Source: Actinomycetota bacterium (GTDB lineage: Bacteria > Actinomycetota > UBA4738 > CADDZG01 > WHSQ01). Taken from it: a stretch of DNA of 18,567 nt. Position numbers and translations under genes: made by a program. Position 1 is the stretch's first letter. Every line of letters begins with the position of its first letter. Of this stretch, positions 12,338 to 18,567 are shown piece after piece. The stretch is taken from assembly GCA_030448085.1 (NCBI GenBank), contig JAUJNU010000021.1:1-18567 (forward strand), given 5' to 3'. The notes beneath the pieces are model-generated. The model saw only the letters and a list, made by a program, of their open reading frames with translations, was not told the origin of the DNA and did not search any database.

Positions 12338-14512
12338 CTAGGTGGTGCCCGGGTCTCCCGGCCCCACCGGCTGTCCGGTCATCTCGCTGGTTTCCTGGGT
12401 CGCCGGATAGTCGTTCCCGTTGGCCTCCGACCCGTTCCCATTGGAGCCGTTGCCGTTCGTCTTCGCGATCGTGGAGTCCGGGTGGAACTCGATCGACTGC
12501 AGGAGCAATTGGGCCACGTCCTTCACGACCATCTGCTCGTCCGCATGCCGTTCCGTGATGCCGTCCGACAACATGATGTTGCAGAACGGACAGCCAACCG
12601 CGAGGGTGTCTGAAGCCGAGGCGAGCGCCTCGTCGGTGCGCTCCATGTTGACCTTCTTGCCCATGCGCTCTTCCATCCACATGCGACCTCCGCCCGCGCC
12701 GCAGCAGAACGTCGAGTGCCCGTGCCGCTTCAGCTCGCCGTACTCGGCCCCCGGGATCGACTCGATGACGTTACGAGCGCCCTTCCACAGATCGTTGTGG
12801 CGGGCGTTGTAGCAGGGGTCGTGGTACGTGACCTTGGCGGCCATCTCGCCCTCGGGCTTGAGGCGCCCCTCCTTCACGAGGTCCGCCAGGTACTCGGTGT
12901 GGTGCACGACTTCGAACACCCCGCCGAGCTGTGGGTACTCGTTGAACATCGTGTTGAAGCAGTGGGGGCAGATCGTGACGATCTTCTTGACCTTGTTCTC
13001 TTTGAGGAGCTCGATCGTCTGCTCCGCGAGCATCTGGTAGATGTACTCGGCCCCCATCCGGCGGGCAGGGTCACCGTTGCAGTTCTCGTCCGACCCGAGC
13101 ACTGCGAAGGAGACGCCGGCGATCTGCATCAGTTTCGCAAAGTCGTAGACGACCCTCTTGTTGCGGTCGTCGTAGGCTCCGGCGCAGCCGACCCAGAACA
13201 GCACCTCGGCATCGGGGGCCTCTGAGATGTGAGGGATCTTCAGCGGCTCTTGACGCGAGGTCCCGTTCATCCATTCGACGCGCGCCTGAGGGGGCTGGCC
13301 CCACGGGTTCCCGGTCGTCTCCATGCTCTGGAGCGCGCTCTGCATCTCCTTGGGGAAGCGTGATTCGGTCATCACCAGGTTCCGCCGCATGTCCATGATC
13401 GCGTCGATGTGCTCGATGTCTACCGGACACGCCTGCACGCAGGCTCCGCAAGTCGTGCAGTCCCAGATCACCTCGTCCTCGATGACCCCGGGGTTCAGCG
13501 CGGGCAGCTCTTCGAGGGCCTGGGCGTAAGCCTCCGGCCCCTTGTTCTTAGCGGCGAGCAGCTTCGGTCCCTCCGCGAACATGTGATCGCGGATGTCCAT
13601 GATCAGGAGCTTCGGAGAGAGCGGCTTCCCGGTGTTCCAGGCGGGGCACTGCGACTGGCAGCGGCCGCACTCCGTGCAAGTCATCCCGTCGAGGAGCTGC
13701 TTCCAGCTGAGGTCGGTCACCTTCCCCGCGCCGAAGGTGTCGTCCTCGCTCATCGTCTCGATATCGATGTCCATCTTCTTGAGAGCGCCCTTCGGCCGCT
13801 CTGAGACGAAGAGGACGTTGAAGCCGGCCGTGATGATGTGGAGGTGCTTCGAGTAGGTGATGTAGACGAGGAAGGCCAGGATGATGAGCGAGTGCCACCA
13901 CAGGAAGATCGTGTCGAGAGCCTCTCTCGTCGCGAGGGAGAAGCCCTGGAAGATCTGCGCGGTCGCGTTGGAGGCGGGGGTCCAGCGAACGTCGTAAGGG
14001 AAGTGCCCGAGCGAGATCTCGGCCCCCCGGGTGAAAAGGATCGTCAGCATGATCCCGGTGATCGCGAACAGGATGTACTCGGCCTCTTCGCCGTGTGATC
14101 CCTTGAACCGCCCCGGCCTTTGGATCCTGCGGATAGCGAAGGCAACGCCGATGCTTGCGAGGACCGCTACGACGAAGAAGTCCTGGATCAGCCCGAGAGG
14201 GCCCCACTGCCCGATGATCGGGATGTGGAAGCCTTCCTGATAGACGGCCCCGAACGCCTCGATGATCGTCGTGAAGAGGATCACGAAGCCCCAGAAGATG
14301 AAGAAGTGCATGATGCCTGGAACGGTCCATTGCAGGAGCTTTCGCTGTCCGAACACGACGACGATCTGGTCCTTCATCTTGCGCTTCCAGTCGCGCGGCT
14401 TGCGGTCCTCGTTCGCTCCCAGACGGAGGAGCCCGACGAGCTCCCGGGACCTCCAGGCGAACGCCCCAAGGGTGAGGAGGAGGAGCACAGTCATGACAAG
14501 CTTCTCGAGCAC
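12338..14512 (-). CDS. etfD: Membrane FeS oxidoreductase, EtfD-like (ETF:menaquinone link)
   Basis: Likely passes electrons from electron-transfer flavoprotein, reduced by acyl-CoA dehydrogenases, to menaquinone, as described for EtfD (Rv0338c) of M. tuberculosis. The 724 residues have an N-terminal membrane b-type domain like NarI (helices at about 5-25, 61-85, 107-127, 146-163, 200-222, with His69, His170, His207, His223), two 4Fe-4S motifs (Cys279/282/285/289 and Cys352/355/358/362), and two cysteine-rich CCG domains. CCG2 has CCGAGGGR (603-610) and CPFC (641-644). In CCG1 the motif is ENCNGDPARR, with Asn where a second Cys would be, a replacement that seems usual in this subfamily. The last 45 residues are an Asn/Gly-rich tail with no known fold. 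The start is GTG 14512 with AGAGAGG upstream. No etfAB genes are in the window. Confidence 0.85.
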   Translation of the reverse strand: MLEKLVMTVLLLLTLGAFAWRSRELVGLLRLGANEDRKPRDWKRKMKDQIVVVFGQRKLLQWTVPGIMHFFIFWGFVILFTTIIEAFGAVYQEGFHIPIIGQWGPLGLIQDFFVVAVLASIGVAFAIRRIQRPGRFKGSHGEEAEYILFAITGIMLTILFTRGAEISLGHFPYDVRWTPASNATAQIFQGFSLATREALDTIFLWWHSLIILAFLVYITYSKHLHIITAGFNVLFVSERPKGALKKMDIDIETMSEDDTFGAGKVTDLSWKQLLDGMTCTECGRCQSQCPAWNTGKPLSPKLLIMDIRDHMFAEGPKLLAAKNKGPEAYAQALEELPALNPGVIEDEVIWDCTTCGACVQACPVDIEHIDAIMDMRRNLVMTESRFPKEMQSALQSMETTGNPWGQPPQARVEWMNGTSRQEPLKIPHISEAPDAEVLFWVGCAGAYDDRNKRVVYDFAKLMQIAGVSFAVLGSDENCNGDPARRMGAEYIYQMLAEQTIELLKENKVKKIVTICPHCFNTMFNEYPQLGGVFEVVHHTEYLADLVKEGRLKPEGEMAAKVTYHDPCYNARHNDLWKGARNVIESIPGAEYGELKRHGHSTFCCGAGGGRMWMEERMGKKVNMERTDEALASASDTLAVGCPFCNIMLSDGITERHADEQMVVKDVAQLLLQSIEFHPDSTIAKTNGNGSNGNGSEANGNDYPATQETSEMTGQPVGPGDPGTT

Positions 14513-14543
14513 TTTGGCGAGGCCTCTCTCTTGACCGAAGGGT

Positions 14544-14559
14544 CGGGCTGATCAGCCCG
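14544..14559. promoter_or_regulatory. Perfect 16-bp palindrome in the etfD/hydrolase divergent promoter
   Basis: CGGGCTGATCAGCCCG is a perfect palindrome. It starts two bases beyond the TATACT -10 proposed for etfD and covers its expected transcription start, the usual place for a repressor site. A small GACC-GAAG-GGTC hairpin (14533-14544) abuts it. Confidence 0.5.
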
Positions 14560-14560
14560 G

Positions 14561-14566
14561 AGTATA
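14561..14566 (-). promoter_or_regulatory. Candidate -10 of etfD
   Basis: On the reverse strand this reads TATACT, about 48 bases before the GTG start of etfD. The -35 region is weak. The palindrome next to it would overlap the start site. Confidence 0.4.
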
Positions 14567-14609
14567 GGTCGCGCCTGTACCCGCACCTGGTGAGTTGGAG
14601 GTTTTTTCG

Positions 14610-15275
14610 ATGAGGATCGAGGTCCCCGGAGGAGAGGTGTCGGCTCTGCTGGACGGGAGCCCGGAAGCGGCCACCGCCTGCCTGATCCTGGCCCCGGGGG
14701 CCGGGGCGGGCAAGGAGCACCCGTTCATGGCCGCCGTCGCGGAAGGTCTCGCGGCGAGGGGCATCCTCACCTTCCGCTTCGACTTCCTCTACGCCGAGGC
14801 CGGCCGCAAGGCCCCGGACCGGCAACCGGTTCTCGAGGCGACCTACCGGGCCGTCGCCGCCCACGTGAGGGCCGAGCACTCGGGCCTCCCGCTCTTCCTC
14901 GGCGGCAAGTCGATGGGGGGCCGCATCGCTTCACACATAGCCTCGGGCGAGGAGGGGGTCGCTACTGATGGGCTCGTCTTCCTCGGATACCCCCTGCATC
15001 CTCCCGGGCGGCCCGAGCGGTTGCGGGACGCGCACCTGTCGGCCGTCTCCGCGCCCATGCTGTTCGTGGAGGGCACCCGGGACCCCTTCTGTCCGCTCGG
15101 CACCCTCGAAGCCAGCCTCGCGAAGGTGCACGCGCCCACCGCCGTGCACGTGATCGAGGACGGTGACCACTCGTTCAAGGTGAGGAAGTCGTCGGGCCGC
15201 AGCAGTGCCGCCGCGCTCGATGAGGTCATCGAGGTCGTGTCCGCATGGGTCCTTGCCCGGGCTGGCCGCACTTAG
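14610..15275 (+). CDS. Alpha/beta hydrolase of the KANL3/Tex30 (dienelactone hydrolase-like) type
   Basis: A serine hydrolase of unknown substrate. With ATG 14610 it has 221 residues. The nucleophile elbow is GGKSMGGR with Ser101; acid and base candidates are Asp158 (GTRDPF) and His187 (GDHSF), and an oxyanion region is LAPGAGAGKEHPFM (about 27-40). ATG 14610 is chosen over an in-frame TTG at 14595 because GGAGG (14597-14601) lies eight bases before the ATG and overlaps the TTG region. It is divergent from etfD, with a shared 97-base promoter region. The selenoprotein gene begins nine bases after its stop, so the two are likely one transcript, but a functional link is only a guess. Confidence 0.85.
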   Translation: MRIEVPGGEVSALLDGSPEAATACLILAPGAGAGKEHPFMAAVAEGLAARGILTFRFDFLYAEAGRKAPDRQPVLEATYRAVAAHVRAEHSGLPLFLGGKSMGGRIASHIASGEEGVATDGLVFLGYPLHPPGRPERLRDAHLSAVSAPMLFVEGTRDPFCPLGTLEASLAKVHAPTAVHVIEDGDHSFKVRKSSGRSSAAALDEVIEVVSAWVLARAGRT

Positions 15276-15284
15276 GATCGGCGG

Positions 15285-15524
15285 ATGAGACTGAGGATCG
15301 AGTACTGCCAGAAGTGAGGCTATGCCCCTAGAGCCGTCGGTCTGACGGAGAGGGTGTTGGAGGAGTTCGAGGCTGACCTGGAAGAGGTGGTGCTGGTCCC
15401 CTCCACGGGCGGTGTCTTCGAGGTCGATCTCGGCGAGGAGCGCATCTACTCGAAGAAACAGACGGGTAAGCACGTCGAGCACGACGTGATACTGCGGTCG
15501 TTACGGGAGCGCCTGCGCCCCTAG
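15285..15524 (+). CDS. selW: Selenoprotein W-like protein (Rdx family), UGA read as selenocysteine
   Basis: A thioredoxin-like-fold redox protein of the Rdx (SelW/SelT/SelH) family, normally cytosolic. It opens MRLRIEYCQK, then TGA at 15315-15317, then GYAPRAVGLTERVLEEFE. Reading TGA as selenocysteine gives a CxxU motif (Cys8, Sec11) at the family's position after the first strand. Downstream the frame stays open to TAG at 15522-15524 and carries the second family signature: STGGVFEVDLGEERIYSKKQ (40-59), then TGKH. The total is 79 residues, within the usual 75-90. A SECIS-like hairpin starts nine bases after the UGA. Treating TGA as a stop leaves ten residues and ignores 207 bases of family-specific coding sequence. 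The ATG at 15285 is nine bases after the hydrolase stop. The Sec machinery (selA, selB, selC, selD) must be elsewhere in the genome. Confidence 0.9.
15326..15354 (+). promoter_or_regulatory. Bacterial SECIS element of selW
   Basis: CCGTC (15334-15338) and GACGG (15344-15348) form a perfect stem with the five-base loop GGTCT (15339-15343). Below an internal loop, CCCT (15326-15329) pairs with AGGG (15351-15354). The loop begins 21 bases after the UGA, within the 16-37 range known for bacterial SECIS. GGUCU is also the core of the E. coli fdhF SECIS loop bound by SelB. It lies within the coding frame, as expected in bacteria. Confidence 0.85.
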
Positions 15525-16864
15525 CTTTGCAGCATCTCCCCGATCTGGAACGCCAGGTCGAGCGACTGGCGGGCGTTCAGCCGGGGATCACAGAGTGCGT
15601 GGTAGCGGCTCGCGAGGTCTGCATCGAAAACCTCCTCGGCCCCCCCGAGGCACTCGGTCACGTCCTCGGCCGTCAGCTCCAGGTGAACCCCACCGGGGAC
15701 GCTCCCCTCGTCGGCGTGGACCCCGAAGAACTCTTTTATCTCACCCAGCACGTCGGTGAATCGCCTGGTCTTCAGCTTGGACTCCGTCGTGAAGGTGTTC
15801 CCGTGCATCGGGTCGCAGATCCAGGTGATGTCCCACCCCGCCCCCTTGACCCCGCGGATCAGCCCAGGGAGGGTCTCCCCGACTTTGCCGGCCCCCATCC
15901 TCGTGATGAACGAGAGCCGCCCGGGCTCCCTTTCGGGGTCCAGCCTCTCGCAGAGCGCCACGGCTTCATCCGGGGTTGCGGTGGGACCGAGCTTCACCGC
16001 GACCGGGTTCCTCACACCTGACAGGAACTCGAGGTGCGCACCGTCCAGCTGGCGCGTGCGCTCGCCTACCCATAGGAGGTGCGCGGAGCAGTCGTACCAC
16101 TCGTCCGTGAGGCTGTCGCGTCGGGTGAGCGCCTCTTCGAAGGGAAGGAGCAGCGCCTCGTGCGAGGTGTAGAAGTCCACCTCGTGGAGGGCCGAGTCGG
16201 CCCCCAGGTCCACGCCGCAGGCGCCCATGAACTGCAGCGCACGCTCGATCTGACGCGCGATCTCGTTGTATCGCACCCCCTGTTTGCTGGCGGCGACGAA
16301 CTCCTGGTTCCAGTTGTGGATCTGCCTGAGGTCGGCGAACCCGCCTTTCGTGAAGGCTCGGATCAGGTTGAGGGTCGCGGCCGACTGGTTGTACGCCTTC
16401 AGCATCCGCTGCGGGTCCGGGCGCCTCGCCTCTGGATCGAACGCGTCGCCGTTGACCGCGTGTCCACGGAATGCGGGGATGCTGACTCCGTCCTTCTCCT
16501 GGAGTGGCTTCGATCTCGGCTTCGCGAACTGCCCCGCGATCCGGCCCACCTTCACCACGGGCAGCCCCGACGCGTAGGTGAGCACGACCGCCATCTGGAG
16601 GATCACCTTCAGCTTGTCCCGGATCGAGTCAGCAGAGAAGTCGGAGAAGGACTCGGCGCAGTCCCCCGCCTGTAGCACGAAGGCTTGGCCCCTCGCGGCT
16701 TCCGCGAGCGAGCTCTTCAGCTGGCGCGCCTCGCCTGCGAACACGAGGGGCGGCAGGCTCTTCAGCTCGTCCAGAGCCCGCCCGAGCGCGGTCTCATCCG
16801 GCCACTCCGGCTGCTGACCGGCCGGGCGCTCTCTCCATGAAGGCGGGGACCAAGTGATGCTCAT
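15521..16864 (-). CDS. aroG: 3-deoxy-D-arabino-heptulosonate 7-phosphate synthase, type II
   Basis: First step of the shikimate pathway: condenses phosphoenolpyruvate and erythrose 4-phosphate. The 447 residues are typical of type II (plant/mycobacterial) enzymes: FVLQAGDCAESF with metal-ligand Cys69, GRIAGQFAKPRS, IHNWNQEF, LWVGERTRQLDGAHLEF, NPVAVKLGPTAT, FITRMGAGKV, CDPMHGNTFT with a metal His, GGVHLELTAEDVTECLGG with a metal Glu, and CDPRLNARQSLDLAF with a metal Asp. ATG 16864 is the start because MSITWSPPSW fits the family; the frame continues open upstream for about 1.2 kb, but only as antisense to the threonine ammonia-lyase gene. Its stop codon overlaps the selW stop (CTAG, 15521-15524). 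It is divergent from ilvA. The N-terminus is shorter than that of the regulated M. tuberculosis enzyme. Confidence 0.96.
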   Translation of the reverse strand: MSITWSPPSWRERPAGQQPEWPDETALGRALDELKSLPPLVFAGEARQLKSSLAEAARGQAFVLQAGDCAESFSDFSADSIRDKLKVILQMAVVLTYASGLPVVKVGRIAGQFAKPRSKPLQEKDGVSIPAFRGHAVNGDAFDPEARRPDPQRMLKAYNQSAATLNLIRAFTKGGFADLRQIHNWNQEFVAASKQGVRYNEIARQIERALQFMGACGVDLGADSALHEVDFYTSHEALLLPFEEALTRRDSLTDEWYDCSAHLLWVGERTRQLDGAHLEFLSGVRNPVAVKLGPTATPDEAVALCERLDPEREPGRLSFITRMGAGKVGETLPGLIRGVKGAGWDITWICDPMHGNTFTTESKLKTRRFTDVLGEIKEFFGVHADEGSVPGGVHLELTAEDVTECLGGAEEVFDADLASRYHALCDPRLNARQSLDLAFQIGEMLQS

Positions 16865-16909
16865 GTGGCAATCGTCGCGTGTTATCGGGGGTAAGTCCGC
16901 GCCGACTCG

Positions 16910-16915
16910 TAGGAT
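16910..16915 (+). promoter_or_regulatory. Candidate -10 of ilvA (leaderless)
   Basis: TAGGAT fits TAnnnT and ends seven bases before the GTG at 16922, which places the transcription start on the start codon itself. No Shine-Dalgarno is seen before that GTG. No clear -35 is visible. Confidence 0.4.
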
Positions 16916-16921
16916 TGACCC

Positions 16922-18139
16922 GTGAAGGTGGCCCCCCTCGTTTCTCTCGACGAAATCCTGGAGGCGCGCGTGCGCCTTCAGGGGGTGTCCGTTCAGACCC
17001 CCCTCGATCTGTCCCGGGCCTTGTCCGAGATGGCCGGCGGCCCCGTCTACATCAAGTGCGAGAACCTCCAGCGGACCGGCTCCTTCAAGATCCGGGGCGC
17101 TTACAACCGCATCTCTCGTCTCGACAAGGATGACTGCCCCTCGGGGGTCGTGGCCGCCTCGGCCGGCAACCACGCTCAGGGGGTCGCTCTGGCCGCCTCG
17201 CTCTCCGGCATCAGGTCGACTGTCTTCATGCCCGAGCTCGCCTCGCTCCCGAAGGTAGAGGCCACGAAGAGGTACGGCGCCGAGGTGGTGCTCATCGGTC
17301 GTGACTTCGGCGCCGCCTACGCGGCCGCGCTCAAACGGGTCGAGGAGACGGCGGCGATCTTCGTGCACCCCTTCGATCACCCGCACGTGATCTCGGGCCA
17401 GGGAACGATCGGGCTCGAGATCCACGAGCAGATGAAGGACATAGGCACGGTCGTGGTGCCGATAGGCGGCGGGGGCCTCATAGCCGGGGTAGCGGCCGCG
17501 TTGAAGGAGCTCCGGCCCGGCACCCGAATCGTGGGGGTGCAGGCAGAGGGCGCCGCCGCTTTCCCCCCGTCCCTCGAGCAGGGCCATCCCGTGGCGCTCC
17601 AGCACATGACGACGATCGCGGACGGCATCGCCGCCAACGAGCCGGGCGAGGTGACGTTCGCGCACGTGCAGGAACTCGTCGACGAGGTCGTGACGGTGAC
17701 CGATGACGCGATCGGGCAGGCCGTCCTCATGACCGCAGAACGCATGAAGCTCGTCATCGAGCCGTCGGCCGCGGCCGCGGTGGCGGCCGTCCAACAGGGG
17801 CTCGGCCACCTCGCCCCCCCTGTCGCGGTGGTCCTCTCGGGAGGGAACGTCGACCCGCTCCTGCTCCTCCGGGTCATCCGCTTCGGGCTGGGATCCTCCG
17901 GCCGGTACTTCGCATTCCACACGAAGATGCAGGACCGGCCGGGAGCGCTCGCTTCGCTCCTCCGTCTCGTGGCCGATACCGGCAGCAACATCATCGGCGT
18001 CGAACACCACCGCGAGGGTGTGGGAGTCTCCATGGGAGAGGTGGACGTGATCCTTCAGGTCGAGACGAAGGGGCCGGATCACATCGAGGAGCTCCGCAGC
18101 TCCCTGGGCTCCGAGGGCTATCCGGTCGAGCCTTTCTAG
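16922..18139 (+). CDS. ilvA: Threonine ammonia-lyase (threonine dehydratase) with one C-terminal ACT domain
   Basis: PLP enzyme converting threonine to 2-oxobutanoate and ammonia. The 405 residues consist of a fold-type II PLP domain (1 to about 320) and an ACT domain (about 333-405: YFAFHTKMQDRPGALASLLR). The PLP-lysine motif is GSFKIRGA (Lys56). The substrate loop is SAGNHAQG (80-87), and the phosphate-cradle glycine loop is GGGGLIAG (182-189). Length and the single ACT match the medium form, which may act in isoleucine synthesis or threonine breakdown; the sequence does not decide which. The start is GTG 16922 (or GTG 16928), with no ribosome site but a -10 at the right distance for a leaderless mRNA. 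It is divergent from the DAHP synthase gene and followed 44 bases on by nadC. Confidence 0.94.
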   Translation: MKVAPLVSLDEILEARVRLQGVSVQTPLDLSRALSEMAGGPVYIKCENLQRTGSFKIRGAYNRISRLDKDDCPSGVVAASAGNHAQGVALAASLSGIRSTVFMPELASLPKVEATKRYGAEVVLIGRDFGAAYAAALKRVEETAAIFVHPFDHPHVISGQGTIGLEIHEQMKDIGTVVVPIGGGGLIAGVAAALKELRPGTRIVGVQAEGAAAFPPSLEQGHPVALQHMTTIADGIAANEPGEVTFAHVQELVDEVVTVTDDAIGQAVLMTAERMKLVIEPSAAAAVAAVQQGLGHLAPPVAVVLSGGNVDPLLLLRVIRFGLGSSGRYFAFHTKMQDRPGALASLLRLVADTGSNIIGVEHHREGVGVSMGEVDVILQVETKGPDHIEELRSSLGSEGYPVEPF

Positions 18140-18183
18140 GGAAGGAACCAGGCCCCCCAGATGTTTCCTTAGACGTGGAACGA

Positions 18184-18567
18184 ATGAAGCTCGAGACCCG
18201 CCAGATACTCCCGCTCGTCAGGGCTTTCCTCGCCGAGGACATCGGCAGAGGCGACAGGACCACCGACTCGGTGGTGCGGTCTGACGCCGCCGGCAGGGCA
18301 CGTATCGAGGCGCGCATGCCCGCCGTGGTTGCCGGGTTGCCCGTAGCCGAGATGTGTTTCGCGGAGCTTGGCGGAACCCGCTGGGACGCTCTCGTCTCCG
18401 ATGGTGACAGGGTCGCCCAGGGCGACGTCCTCGCGCGGGTCTCCGGCTCGCTCCGCTCGATCCTCACCGCTGAAAGAACGGCCCTAAACCTCTTGCAGAG
18501 GCTCTCCGCCGTCGCGACAATCGCAGCTCGTTACGTCGAAGCCATCGAGGGCACGGGTGCCCGGATC
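18184..18567 (+). CDS. nadC: Nicotinate-nucleotide pyrophosphorylase (carboxylating), 3' end outside the window
   Basis: Quinolinate phosphoribosyltransferase, which makes nicotinate mononucleotide in de novo NAD synthesis. Only the first 128 codons are present, and the frame is open to the window edge. Visible family features are AFLAEDIGRGDRTTD (about 14-28), the barrel-lid domain with IEARMPAVVAGLPVAEM and GDRVAQGDVLARVSG, and LTAERTALNLLQRLSAVAT followed by GTGARI, just before the usual DTRKTTPG segment. ATG 18184 is used; an in-frame GTG at 18175 would add three residues, and neither has a good ribosome site. No nadA or nadB is in view. Confidence 0.92.
   Translation, partial: MKLETRQILPLVRAFLAEDIGRGDRTTDSVVRSDAAGRARIEARMPAVVAGLPVAEMCFAELGGTRWDALVSDGDRVAQGDVLARVSGSLRSILTAERTALNLLQRLSAVATIAARYVEAIEGTGARI

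Noticed and set aside
14595..14609. TTG 14595 as the hydrolase start.
   Set aside because: It overlaps the GGAGG that serves the ATG at 14610, which is eight bases downstream of that site.
13548..14879. 443-codon reverse-strand frame overlapping etfD and the hydrolase.
   Set aside because: Arg/Pro/Gly-rich shadow frame typical of GC-rich DNA; etfD in the other frame has complete domain motifs.
15285..15317. Reading 15285-15317 as a ten-residue peptide ending at TGA.
   Set aside because: The 207 bases after the TGA encode the second half of the Rdx family in the same frame, and a SECIS-like hairpin follows the TGA.
16865..18082. Upstream half of an 853-codon reverse-strand frame joined to the DAHP synthase.
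   Set aside because: It is antisense to the well-supported threonine ammonia-lyase gene, has low-complexity His/Arg/Asp composition, and the DAHP synthase family N-terminus begins at the ATG at 16864.

Overview
The window is GC-rich (roughly 63-66 % by eye) and dense with genes, and reads like a chromosomal segment of an actinobacterium. The main evidence is gene order: a class A penicillin-binding protein, a GT87-type membrane glycosyltransferase, then rpsF-ssb-rpsR-rplI-dnaB. This is the order I recall from Mycobacterium (ponA1-Rv0051-...-rpsF-ssb-rpsR-rplI-...-dnaB). Type II DAHP synthase, an EtfD-type membrane iron-sulfur oxidoreductase, an MMPL exporter, frequent GTG/TTG starts and one probable leaderless gene fit the same picture. 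Nothing looks phage-derived, and I see no insertion sequence or CRISPR. The organism is probably an uncultured lineage outside the well-studied actinobacterial genera, but the sequence alone does not name it.

Layout. 1-4088 (+): a small membrane protein cut by the window edge, the bifunctional PBP, and the GT87 protein, all envelope genes. 4100-5829 (+): a ribosomal/replication operon with its own promoter (rpsF, ssb, rpsR, rplI). 5830-6112: a 283-base spacer with hairpins and phased CCAC motifs. 6113-8156 (+): dnaB, then an endonuclease III gene (nth) with a one-base frame break. 8251-8703 (-): a DksA/TraR-like zinc-finger protein and tRNA-Gly(CCC). 8816-9379 (+): dCTP deaminase. 9384-12335 (+): an MMPL exporter and a TetR regulator behind a palindrome-rich promoter. 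12338-14512 (-): EtfD-like electron-transfer protein. 14610-15524 (+): an alpha/beta hydrolase and, directly after it, a hidden selenoprotein gene. 15521-16864 (-): DAHP synthase. 16922-18567 (+): threonine ammonia-lyase and the start of nadC.

The most notable item is the 79-codon selenoprotein W-like (Rdx family) gene at 15285-15524. Its redox motif is Cys-Gln-Lys-UGA, and a hairpin downstream of the UGA carries a GGUCU apical loop like that of the E. coli fdhF SECIS. Standard gene calling stops at the UGA, so the gene is normally invisible. Its stop codon overlaps that of the convergent DAHP synthase gene.

Other points worth attention: the GT87 reading frame extends about 290 bases upstream of its first usable start; nth needs a -1 shift; the SSB C-terminal tip is atypical and is encoded by the Shine-Dalgarno of rpsR; and clear operator-like palindromes precede the MMPL and etfD genes.
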